This document shows positions 1 to 7,157 of a stretch of DNA of 14,960 nt, one piece after another. The number at the start of each line of letters is the position of its first letter. Position 1 is the stretch's first letter. The stretch comes from an uncultured Alistipes sp. (GTDB lineage Bacteria; Bacteroidota; Bacteroidia; Bacteroidales; Rikenellaceae), in assembly GCA_947174295.1 (NCBI GenBank), contig CAMWIG010000029.1, forward strand, positions 1 to 14,960, read 5' to 3'. The position numbers and the translations under genes are program-made. The notes beneath the pieces were generated by a model that searched no databases, was not told where the DNA came from, and was given only the letters and a program-made list of their open reading frames with translations.

Positions 1-811
1 GGTCGCCGTAGTTGCTCAGCAGCGAGTAGACGTGCTCGTCGTAGACGGCCTTCGCGTCGTCGTATGCCGCCTGCCAGTACTCGGCGGCCGACTTGTCGAA
101 CAAATCGGCGTCGAACGGCTCGCCCGGATGCTCCTTGATACAGGCCAGTGCGACGTTGACCTTCGCCGACAGAGCCTTGGCAGCCCACTTGTGCGGGCGG
201 CCGTAGGCATGCTTCCCCTTTTCGGGCAGCAGTTCGAATGCGTCCGAAAGGTCGGAGAGAATCAGCGCGTAGATTTTGCCGATGTCGGTGCGCGGCCGGT
301 GGCTTTCGTCGATAGAGGTGGCGGGCCGGTCAACGTAGGGCACCGCGCCGAAGATGCGGGCCAGATTGAAGTAGGAGAGCGCACGCAGCAGACGCGCCTC
401 GCCCTCGATGCGGCTGCGCTCGCTCTGAGACATGGGGCACAGATTGATGTTGGTCAGCAAATCGTTGACGGTGTTGATGGTCTGGTAGGCTCCCGTGTAG
501 ACGTATTGGGCCGTGGAGTTGTCGGTGGCGACGTTCATCGTTGCCAGACCGACCATGTAGTCCGATGCGCGGTTCTGCAACTGCATGGTGGGCGTGTGCC
601 ACGAGAGCAGCATGTGCAGATAGCCGCCGTATCCGTTGGATTGCGACACGTAGCCGTAGCAGGAGTTCAGCACGGCCTGCACGCCGTCGGGCGACTGGTA
701 TATGGCCTCGGGGCTGAACTGCGTGGTCGGGTGCTCCGTGAGGAAGTCGTCGCACGCCGTGCCGGCGAGTGCGGCTATCGTCAAGAGAATCGGAAAAAAT
801 ATCTTTTTCAT
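1..811 (-). CDS. SusD/RagB-family outer-membrane glycan-binding lipoprotein (partial, C-terminus outside window)
   Basis: This is the surface lipoprotein that caps the SusC channel and binds glycan before import. About 270 residues are visible; family members usually have 500-600, so roughly half lies beyond the left edge. The start ATG at 811 opens a lipoprotein signal peptide (MKKIFFPILLTIAALAGTAC) with the lipid-acceptor Cys at residue 20. It is followed by acidic DD, resembling the Bacteroidetes surface-export signal. The SusD-typical helix with GEARLLRALSYFNLARIFG spans about residues 137-155, inside the TPR-like fold, and an aromatic-rich segment lies around residues 50-75. The gene starts 21 nt after the SusC stop on the same strand, the standard susC-susD order, so the two are almost certainly co-transcribed. 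The ligand cannot be deduced from this half of the protein. Family assignment rests on seen motifs; function is from family knowledge. Confidence 0.93.
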   Translation of the reverse strand, partial: MKKIFFPILLTIAALAGTACDDFLTEHPTTQFSPEAIYQSPDGVQAVLNSCYGYVSQSNGYGGYLHMLLSWHTPTMQLQNRASDYMVGLATMNVATDNSTAQYVYTGAYQTINTVNDLLTNINLCPMSQSERSRIEGEARLLRALSYFNLARIFGAVPYVDRPATSIDESHRPRTDIGKIYALILSDLSDAFELLPEKGKHAYGRPHKWAAKALSAKVNVALACIKEHPGEPFDADLFDKSAAEYWQAAYDDAKAVYDEHVYSLLSNYGD

Positions 812-832
812 TTTGTTACGCGTTGTTAGAGG

Positions 833-3800
833 TTAGAAGGTCATCGTGATGCCGCATACGTATGCTCTCGCCGAGGGGTAGGAGCTCCAATCCACGCCTA
901 CTTTCAGCGCGTTGTTGGTGAAGCTGCTCACCTCGGGGTCCCAGCCGCTGTAAGAGCTCCACAGGAATGCGTTGCGCACGGTGAAGCTCAGGCTGAGGTT
1001 CTTGATGGCGCTCGTGCGTTTGAAGTCGAACTGGTAGCTGAGCGTCGCCGACGACAGACGCATGTAGCTGCCGTCTTCGAGGATGCGGTCGGTGAAGTCG
1101 CGCGTCTGTCCCGCGGCGCGGTTCAGACGGGGGTAGCGTCCGCCGGGGTTCGATTCGCTCCATGCGTCGAAGTAGGCCTCGCGGCGGATGTTGTGCAGGT
1201 TGTTGCCCGTGGGCGAGGTGTTGGTCTCGGGCAGCAGGTTGCCGTTGGCTATCTGGTTGCCGAACACTCCGTCGAACATCAGCGAGAGGGTGAGCGATTT
1301 CCAGCGGAACGACGTGTTGAAGCCGTAGGTGAACGACGGGTTGGGGTCGCCGATTACGCACTTGTCCATGTCGTCGACGTTGCCCGAGCGGTCGGTGTCG
1401 ACATACCACACGTCGCCCGGTTCGGGGGCGATGCCGCGGTAGGTCGGGACGAGTCCGGCGTCGATGGCCTCCTGAGTGACTATTCCGTTGGTGCGGAATC
1501 CGTAGAAGAGACCCGCCGGACGGCCCTCGATGAAGATGTTGGCCGGCATCTTGAAGTAGTCCGAGGTGTTGGATATCTCCTCGCCCTCGAAGGCCGATGC
1601 GAAGATGCTTCCGTGCTGCGCCGCGGGCAGGCCCACGCTGCCGATGCGGTTGCGGTTGAACGATATGTTGCCGCCGATGCTCCACGTGAAGTCGGCGTTG
1701 TCGACCGGCACGGCGTCGACGGTGAGTTCCAGACCGCGGTTCTCGATGCTGCCGCGGTTTATACACATGGTGCTGAATCCCGTCGAGAGCGGAATGGAAA
1801 TCTGCTGCAAGAGGTCTTTGGTGTTCTTGTAGTAGAGGTCGAGCGTAAAGCTGAGCCGGTTGTCGAAGAATCCGGCGTCGAGACCTACGTTGTACTGCTC
1901 GGTGGTCTCCCATTTGAGGCTGCGGTTCGACATGACGCTCGGCTTGATGCCGATGACGAACTGTCCGTCGGGCGATACGGCGTAGTCGGATCCTGGGTCG
2001 GCCGTGTACATCGAGTTGTAGGTGGTCAGCGTCTGGTAGGGGCTCAGACCCTGATTGCCGACCTGTCCCCAGCCGGCGCGGAGTTTAAGGTTGGAGACGA
2101 ACGCGGCGGGCTTCATGAACTTCTCCTCGTTGATGCGCCATGCGGCCGAGAACGAGGGGAAGTAGCTGAACCGGTTCTCCTTCGAGAACTTGCTGCTGCC
2201 GTCGGCGCGGAACGTGGCCGTCAGCACGTAGCGGCTCTTGTAGCTGTAAACCATGCGGGCGATGTAGGACATCAGCGTGCTGGCGTCCTCGGAGTAGCCC
2301 GGCACCTGCGTCTTGGCGTAGCGTATGGCGTCGGAACGGAATTCGAGGGTCGGGTAGTCGGGGAAGTCCTGGGCGTTGACGGTCGTGTTGTGGTTCTCGG
2401 CGCTGTTGACCGATATGCCAAGCACGGCGTCGATGCGATGGCCGCTCTTGAAGCTCTTGTTAATGCTCAGCATGTTGTCGACGTTGTAGCGGAATGCCGA
2501 GAGCTTCGAGAATCCGGCGCGGCCGTTCAGTCCGTTGTCGAGGTACTGCCCGTAGAAACGCGTGCGGTTCTTGTTGCGGTAGTCGGCGCCGAAGGTGGTC
2601 TTGAACGAGAGCCACTCGGTGAGCCGTATGTCGGCATAGAGGCTTCCGCTCAGACGGAATTCGTCGGAGCTGTCCTCGTAGTTGTTCAGCCAGAGGTCGG
2701 TGCCGTGGTAGTTGTCCTCGTCGGAGAGGTCTTCGCCCGATGTTGCGACGAAGGGCTTCGAACCGAGCATCTGGCGAATCATGCTCGTGGCGCGGGTGGC
2801 GTTCTGCGTACCGCCAGGCTCTGTGCCCTGCGTCATGAGGTTCTTGCGGTTGGAGACGGTGCTCTTCGTGCCCACCTTGATGAATTTGGCCGGACGGTGG
2901 TCGTAGTTCACGCGGAAGTCGTACTGGCGCACGTCGGTGTTGCGGATGATGCCGTTGTTGCGTGTGTAGCCCCCCGCCAGATAGTAGTTCGACTTGTCGG
3001 AGCGGCCGCTGACGCTCACGCGCGAGTTGACGCTCACGGCCGTGCGCATGGTGTAGTCCTGCCAGTCGCGCTCTTCGAGCATGTCGCGCGTGACGCCGGT
3101 ACCCATTCCGGGGTCCTTGCCCACGGCGTCGGCATAGTCGAGGAACTCGTCGAGGTTGAGCAGCTCGATGCGCTTGCGCGGGGTCGAGATGTCGACCATG
3201 GTCGAAAATTCGATGCGCGGCGAGTCGGAGTTTCCCTGCTTGGTCGTGATGAGCACCACGCCGTTGGCGCCCATCGAGCCGTAGATGGCCGTCGCCGAGG
3301 CGTCTTTCAGAATCTCGATGTTGGCGATGTCCTGCGGGCTTATGGAGGCCAATGCGTTCTGCGCCTCCTGACCGGTGCTGCCGAGCGGGTTCTTCACATC
3401 CTGCGACGAGGGGTTGAGGATGATGCCGTCCACGACGTAGAGCGGTTCGCCGGTGCCGTTGAACGAGCTCGTGCCGCGAATCTTCACGCTCACCGCACCG
3501 CCCGGTGCGGCGTTGCCCGTGGTCACCTGCACGCCGGCCGCATGGCCCTGCAACAGCTTGTCGAACGAGGCCACCTGAGCGGCTTCGCGCTTGTCGATTT
3601 TGACCGACGATACGGCGCCGGTGACGTCGCTCTTGCGCAGCGTGCCGTAGCCCACGACCACCACTTCGTCGATTTGCTCCGCATCGTTTTCGAGTACTAT
3701 GTCGATTCGCGTGCGTGCTCCGACAGCCACGTCCTGAGGCTTGCAGCCCAGAAAACTTACCCGGAGTTCCTTATTTTTGCCGGCCGGCACGACGATGCGG

Positions 3801-3976
3801 TAGTTTCCGTCGGCATCGCTGCTCGTGCCCGTTGTCGTACCCTTGACGAGCACCGTCGCGCCGATTACGGCGTTGCCGTCGGTGTCGGTGATGCGTCCGC
3901 TGACGGCGACCTGGGCGAACAGATCGAGCGAGAACAGCAGAGCCAGCACCAGACAAACGTATTTCGTATGTTTCAT
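833..3976 (-). CDS. SusC/RagA-family TonB-dependent outer-membrane transporter
   Basis: TonB-dependent channel importing glycan oligomers into the periplasm with its SusD partner. The ATG at 3976 gives 1047 aa and a clean signal peptide ([22 protein letters not shown]). An in-frame GTG at 3985 would add only three residues and is less likely. A carboxypeptidase-regulatory-like beta domain follows at about residues 25-98 ([20 protein letters not shown]). The TonB box DEVVVVGYG lies at about 103-111, and the plug at about 112-250 includes [20 protein letters not shown] and [12 protein letters not shown]. The rest is the 22-strand barrel, ending in the expected terminal Phe (GITMTF). There is no STN domain, so signalling to an ECF sigma/anti-sigma pair is not expected. 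Length is normal for the family. It lies 21 nt after the upstream short SusC and 21 nt before susD, so it is the middle gene of an operon. Substrate is unknown. Confidence 0.95.
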   Translation of the reverse strand: MKHTKYVCLVLALLFSLDLFAQVAVSGRITDTDGNAVIGATVLVKGTTTGTSSDADGNYRIVVPAGKNKELRVSFLGCKPQDVAVGARTRIDIVLENDAEQIDEVVVVGYGTLRKSDVTGAVSSVKIDKREAAQVASFDKLLQGHAAGVQVTTGNAAPGGAVSVKIRGTSSFNGTGEPLYVVDGIILNPSSQDVKNPLGSTGQEAQNALASISPQDIANIEILKDASATAIYGSMGANGVVLITTKQGNSDSPRIEFSTMVDISTPRKRIELLNLDEFLDYADAVGKDPGMGTGVTRDMLEERDWQDYTMRTAVSVNSRVSVSGRSDKSNYYLAGGYTRNNGIIRNTDVRQYDFRVNYDHRPAKFIKVGTKSTVSNRKNLMTQGTEPGGTQNATRATSMIRQMLGSKPFVATSGEDLSDEDNYHGTDLWLNNYEDSSDEFRLSGSLYADIRLTEWLSFKTTFGADYRNKNRTRFYGQYLDNGLNGRAGFSKLSAFRYNVDNMLSINKSFKSGHRIDAVLGISVNSAENHNTTVNAQDFPDYPTLEFRSDAIRYAKTQVPGYSEDASTLMSYIARMVYSYKSRYVLTATFRADGSSKFSKENRFSYFPSFSAAWRINEEKFMKPAAFVSNLKLRAGWGQVGNQGLSPYQTLTTYNSMYTADPGSDYAVSPDGQFVIGIKPSVMSNRSLKWETTEQYNVGLDAGFFDNRLSFTLDLYYKNTKDLLQQISIPLSTGFSTMCINRGSIENRGLELTVDAVPVDNADFTWSIGGNISFNRNRIGSVGLPAAQHGSIFASAFEGEEISNTSDYFKMPANIFIEGRPAGLFYGFRTNGIVTQEAIDAGLVPTYRGIAPEPGDVWYVDTDRSGNVDDMDKCVIGDPNPSFTYGFNTSFRWKSLTLSLMFDGVFGNQIANGNLLPETNTSPTGNNLHNIRREAYFDAWSESNPGGRYPRLNRAAGQTRDFTDRILEDGSYMRLSSATLSYQFDFKRTSAIKNLSLSFTVRNAFLWSSYSGWDPEVSSFTNNALKVGVDWSSYPSARAYVCGITMTF

Positions 3977-3997
3977 GTTTTTCACTTTTTAAGAGGG

Positions 3998-6826
3998 TTA
4001 GAATGTTGCCTTGATGCTGAGCAGGAACGTGCGTGCCAGCGGGTACGACGCATTGTCGAGACCGTAGCGGCTCAGGTCGGAGCCGTAGCTGTTGACCAGC
4101 GGCGACGAGCCGGAGTAGCCCGTTAGGACGCAGAGGTTCTTGGCCGTCAGCGAGAGGTCTATCGAGCTCAGCCACTTGCGGCCTATGTCGAAGCGGTAGC
4201 TGATGCATATGTTCGACAGACGCAGGTAGGAGCCGTCCTCGACGAATCGCGACGAGACGACGTCGCCGCCCGTGGCGTTCATGCGCGGCTCGCGGCCGGC
4301 GGGGTAGGCCTCGGTGTAGGCGCTGCGCCGCAGGTTGGAGGTGTTGCCCGTGCGGTAGGTAGCCGTATTGAGCATGTCGAGGTTCATGATGTCGAAGTCG
4401 GCAGCGCCGTCCATATCGACGCGAAGGCTCAGGTTGCGCCACGACAGATCGGCCGTCAGGCCGTAGCGCCAGAGGGGCAGAGGATTGCCGATGACCGTCA
4501 TGTCGGACTCGGTGACGTTGCCGTCGCCGTCGGTGTCGATGAACTTGATGTCGCCCTCTTGCAGGCGGCAGCCCTGGAACGGCGGCGTGTAGAGCATGTG
4601 GCGTCCGAGGACGATTCCCTGACTCTCGTATCCGTAGAACGAGCCGACGCTCTGGCCCTGCCGGTTGACATTGACCGTCACCTCGCGGCCGAACCAGCTG
4701 CCGACCGGGTTGCCGAACACGTCGCCGTTGTCGGCCGCGCCGGTCGACACTATGCGGTTGCGGTTGTAGCTGAACGATGCGCCGAGCGAGAAGTTCCACT
4801 CCCGGCCCTGCACGATTCTGCCGTCGATACCCACCTCGACGCCGCGGTTCGACACGACGGCGCTGTTGGAGTATACGGCGCGGTAGTCGCCCTCGCGCTT
4901 GTGGTAGTAGTAGCGCAGACGGTCGGTGCTCTCGGAGTCGTAGTACGACGCCGACACGGTCAGCCGGTCTCCGAACATCCCGAAGTCGAAGCCGACGTTC
5001 CACTCGTCGTTCACCGTGTTCCAGCGTATGTCGCAGTAGTTCGCGATGCCGTTTTCGAGCTCGATTTCGGGGTCGACGCCGGTGATGTAGCTCTCGGCCG
5101 AATCGTAGGTGTCGAGCGTCTGGCGTCCCGAGCGTCCCCAGCCGCCGCGCAGGCGGAGCTGCGATACGATGCCGTTGCGGGGCATGAAGGGCTCGGCCAT
5201 GAGGTTCCACGACGCCGAGACCCACGGGTAGTAGGTCATCTTGCCGAAATCGGGGTCGTAGTCGAGCGTGTAGTCGCCGCGCACGCCGGCATTCACGGTG
5301 TAGCGGCCGTCGAATGCGTAGGCTGCCGATGCGAAGAGCGAGGCCTGCTGCGACGCGGTGCGCAGCACGTGGGCCGGCTGTACGTTCTCGGCCAGCTGTA
5401 TGCCCTGTGCACGCAGGGTCTCGTTGAAGAACTTGTAGCCTTCGAGCATGTCGTTCACGCGGCTGTTTCCGTCGAACGTCGCTCCGAGCAGGCCGGTCAG
5501 CGCGTGTCGTCCGCCGAACGTCTTTTCGTATCTGAGACGAGCCGAGGCGTTGTAGCCGAGCTGTCGGTTGTCGCTTTTGGCGGCGCGGCCCTGCTCCACG
5601 GCTCCGCGCCACACCTGACTGCCGACCCAGCGCATGCGCTCCTTGCTGCGGTAGTCGATGCCGCCGTCGACGTCGAGAGCCAGCCCGTCGACGAGCGCCG
5701 CGCGGAAGTAGAGCGACTGCGTGACGAAGTATTCGCTTGCCGTGTCGTCGTATGCCGCCAGCCACTTCGCCGGCGTGTCGTCGAGCGACGAAGAGTATGT
5801 CTCCGTGCTGTGCAGCGGCATGCCCATGGTCATGGCCCTGACGGTGCTCATCGCGCCGAGCGGAGCGGTGGCCTGCGTCCTGTCGGTGCGGGAGGGTCCG
5901 AACGAGCCGCGCACGCCTATCAGACTCCCTTTGTTTATCGTCCGCTCGATGTTTACGCGCATGTTGAGCGAGTTGCGCGCCGTGCGGTCTATGACTCCCT
6001 GCGCACTGTCGTAGCCGAGCGACAGGAAGTGACGCATGCGCTCCTTCGAGCCGGCAGCACTGACATAGTGGTTGTGAACCAGAGCCGTGCGTGTCGCGGC
6101 GGCGGCCATGTCGGCTGGAGTGCCCGAAACTGCGATGTCGGGATTCGCCGCCTGCATCATGGCGACGTACTCTTCGCCCGACAGCATCTGCCGGCCGGAG
6201 TACATGGTCGAGATACCTATATTTCCGTGGTATCGCACGACCTCGCTGCGGGAATTGTCGTCCGACCCCATTTTCGTCGTTATCAATATCACTCCGTTGG
6301 CACCGTAGGCACCGTAGATTGCCGTTGCCGCGGCATCTTTGAGAACTTCGATTTTAGCGATGTCGCTCGGGTTGATTGCCGAAAGAGTGTTTTGCAGAGC
6401 CTGGTAGTCGTCTGCGTCGTTGCGGAACGCCTGCGCCGCATCTTTCGATGTGTCGTTGAGCATTACGCCGTCGAGAATAATCAGAGGCTCGGACGTTCCG
6501 CGGAAACTTTTCAGTCCGCGAATCTCGATGCCGAACGCCGCGCCGGGAGCTCCGTCGGTCTGACGTATGCCGAGTCCGGCGGCACCCTTGCCGCAGAACA
6601 GTTCGTCGAGACCGCTTTTCGGCGTTGCGTCGCCGTGCGGATAAATCGTAACGTCGCAGACCGTGCCGGCGGCACCGCGGCCGGACGACGAGAGGTCGCG
6701 TGCCGTCCGATCGGTGGACTGCTGCGCCGTCGCCGGCAGACCGGCGAACAACGAACACGACACCGTCAGGCATGCGATTCTCCTTCGGCCGAACGCTCGT
6801 AAAATTAGGTAACAGATTCGTTTCAT
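3998..6826 (-). CDS. short SusC-like TonB-dependent receptor without the N-terminal regulatory-like domain
   Basis: A second SusC-family transporter, 942 aa, and the first gene of the operon. The ATG at 6826 is chosen because the longer frame (TTG at 6862) would start inside the predicted -7 box. The signal peptide is long, with two basic patches (MKRICYLILRAFGRRR, then ACLTVSCSLFAGLPATAQQ). The roughly 80-residue carboxypeptidase-regulatory-like domain of its neighbour is missing: only about 22 residues separate the predicted cleavage site from CDVTIYPHG (57-65), which aligns with DEVVVVGYG and looks like a degenerate TonB box. The plug is normal (LIILDGVML at 116-124, IEVLKDAAATAIYGAYGANG at 159-178), and the barrel is complete, ending in KATF. 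No susD follows it directly; the next gene is another susC. It may share that SusD, act alone on a different ligand, or be a diverging duplicate. The frame is intact, which argues against a pseudogene. Confidence 0.88.
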   Translation of the reverse strand: MKRICYLILRAFGRRRIACLTVSCSLFAGLPATAQQSTDRTARDLSSSGRGAAGTVCDVTIYPHGDATPKSGLDELFCGKGAAGLGIRQTDGAPGAAFGIEIRGLKSFRGTSEPLIILDGVMLNDTSKDAAQAFRNDADDYQALQNTLSAINPSDIAKIEVLKDAAATAIYGAYGANGVILITTKMGSDDNSRSEVVRYHGNIGISTMYSGRQMLSGEEYVAMMQAANPDIAVSGTPADMAAAATRTALVHNHYVSAAGSKERMRHFLSLGYDSAQGVIDRTARNSLNMRVNIERTINKGSLIGVRGSFGPSRTDRTQATAPLGAMSTVRAMTMGMPLHSTETYSSSLDDTPAKWLAAYDDTASEYFVTQSLYFRAALVDGLALDVDGGIDYRSKERMRWVGSQVWRGAVEQGRAAKSDNRQLGYNASARLRYEKTFGGRHALTGLLGATFDGNSRVNDMLEGYKFFNETLRAQGIQLAENVQPAHVLRTASQQASLFASAAYAFDGRYTVNAGVRGDYTLDYDPDFGKMTYYPWVSASWNLMAEPFMPRNGIVSQLRLRGGWGRSGRQTLDTYDSAESYITGVDPEIELENGIANYCDIRWNTVNDEWNVGFDFGMFGDRLTVSASYYDSESTDRLRYYYHKREGDYRAVYSNSAVVSNRGVEVGIDGRIVQGREWNFSLGASFSYNRNRIVSTGAADNGDVFGNPVGSWFGREVTVNVNRQGQSVGSFYGYESQGIVLGRHMLYTPPFQGCRLQEGDIKFIDTDGDGNVTESDMTVIGNPLPLWRYGLTADLSWRNLSLRVDMDGAADFDIMNLDMLNTATYRTGNTSNLRRSAYTEAYPAGREPRMNATGGDVVSSRFVEDGSYLRLSNICISYRFDIGRKWLSSIDLSLTAKNLCVLTGYSGSSPLVNSYGSDLSRYGLDNASYPLARTFLLSIKATF

Positions 6827-6859
6827 CCTTTCATTTATAGTTTGAGGTTTTGTGCTACA

Positions 6860-6867
6860 CAAAATTA
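6860..6867 (-). promoter_or_regulatory. Bacteroidetes -7 promoter box for the SusC-SusC-SusD operon
   Basis: On the minus strand this reads TAATTTTG, a full match to the Bacteroidetes -7 consensus TAnnTTTG. It lies 33 nt upstream of the short SusC ATG at 6826, leaving an estimated leader of about 25-30 nt. The region upstream is AT-rich, but no clear -33 TTTG is present at normal spacing; a TTTC about 22 nt upstream is the nearest candidate. The position supports ATG 6826 over the upstream TTG start. The start of transcription is inferred. Confidence 0.5.
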
Positions 6868-6967
6868 TTCGCTAATATCTTTAATTTATGAAATGAAAAT
6901 TTCAAGTATTAGCAGTTATTTATCAATCGTGCCGCAGCTGGGACGAACGACCCTGGACGTTGCGCAG

Positions 6968-7037
6968 CGGCCGGCGAAAGCGTGTCTTGCGGCCGGTGGA
7001 GCCGGATGCCGCTGTTGGAGCCGTGTCGTGCCGGCCG
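6968..7037. repeat. GC-rich inverted repeat (8-bp arms) in the divergent intergenic region
   Basis: CGGCCGGC at 6968-6975 is perfectly complementary to GCCGGCCG at 7030-7037, with one extra G-U pair possible inward. A further GCGGCCGG copy at 6989-6996 could compete for pairing. The block lies outside both predicted transcripts, because the leftward -7 box is to its left and the rightward one to its right. It would form RNA only if an additional promoter exists. Function is unknown, and in DNA of this GC content such repeats can arise by chance. Confidence 0.35.
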
Positions 7038-7090
7038 ACGTTCCGGGAGCGGCGGTCTGTCAGAATCATTACAATTTATGACAGTTTTCT

Positions 7091-7120
7091 GATAGCTGCA
7101 TCGCGCCGGTTTCAGCTATC
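7091..7120. promoter_or_regulatory. candidate operator: 8-bp inverted repeat overlapping the glycosidase -7 box
   Basis: GATAGCTG at 7091-7098 is exactly mirrored by CAGCTATC at 7113-7120, with a 14-nt spacer. The right arm overlaps the first four bases of the -7 box at 7117-7124, and the left arm occupies the place where a -33 element would sit. A dimeric repressor bound here would block RNA polymerase. Centre-to-centre spacing of 22 bp, about two helical turns, would put both arms on one DNA face. The repeat is seen directly; the operator role is inferred, and no regulator gene is in view. Confidence 0.4.
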
Positions 7121-7124
7121 TTTG
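7117..7124 (+). promoter_or_regulatory. Bacteroidetes -7 promoter box (TATCTTTG) for the glycosidase-phosphatase operon
   Basis: TATCTTTG matches the -7 consensus TAnnTTTG exactly and is identical to the box upstream of the GH2 gene at 12080-12087. Only three bases (CAG) separate it from an ATG at 7128, so the transcript is predicted to begin at or very close to that ATG. No good -33 TTTG is visible about 20 nt upstream, which may mean an activator is needed or that control differs. Confidence 0.55.
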
Positions 7125-7127
7125 CAG

Positions 7128-7157
7128 ATGAAACGACAAACATTGACTTACCGATGA
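7128..7157 (+). CDS. putative 9-residue leader ORF overlapping the glycosidase start
   Basis: ATG at 7128 opens a nine-codon frame (MKRQTLTYR) whose TGA (7155-7157) overlaps the glycosidase ATG (7154-7156) as ATGA. It begins four bases after the end of the -7 box, so the mRNA could be leaderless with this ORF at its 5' end and the glycosidase translated by reinitiation. The same layout occurs before the GH2 gene. The encoded peptide shows no attenuator-like codon run. Translation is unproven, and a chance ORF of this size is quite possible. Confidence 0.3.
   Translation: MKRQTLTYR

Larger units (their letters stand above)
6827..7153. other. divergent intergenic control region between the SusC operon and the glycosidase operon
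   Basis: This 327-nt stretch has no convincing gene. It contains an AT-rich block (about 6841-6925) carrying the leftward -7 box, a GC-rich block (about 6930-7056) with an 8-bp inverted repeat, and a third segment (7057-7124) packed with short inverted repeats next to the rightward -7 box. CTGTCA at 7057-7062 is mirrored by TGACAG at 7079-7084, and TCAGAA at 7060-7065 by TTCTGA at 7087-7092. A 62-codon frame (ATG 6893 to TGA 7081) also crosses it, but the product is not recognisable and its codons switch from AT-rich to GC-rich partway, so it is not called as a gene. Regulators of both operons would be expected to bind here. Confidence 0.6.

Noticed and set aside
3977..3985. GTG start three codons upstream for the full-length SusC
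   Set aside because: ATG 3976 begins a standard signal peptide directly, and nothing in the sequence favours the GTG.
1193..4126. 977-codon open frame on the plus strand, antisense to the SusC gene
   Set aside because: It lies opposite a certain SusC gene, has low-complexity Arg/Val/Ala/Gly-rich content with no domain or signal, and runs across the SusC-SusC junction. Long antisense frames are expected in high-GC DNA with strong codon bias.
4559..6802. 747-codon open frame on the plus strand, antisense to the short SusC gene
   Set aside because: Same shadow composition, no recognisable motifs, and the opposite strand encodes a clear TonB-dependent receptor.
6827..6862. Longer N-terminus of the short SusC from a TTG at 6862
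   Set aside because: The TTG overlaps the predicted -7 box and the extra 12 residues precede a normal signal peptide. ATG 6826 is the better start.
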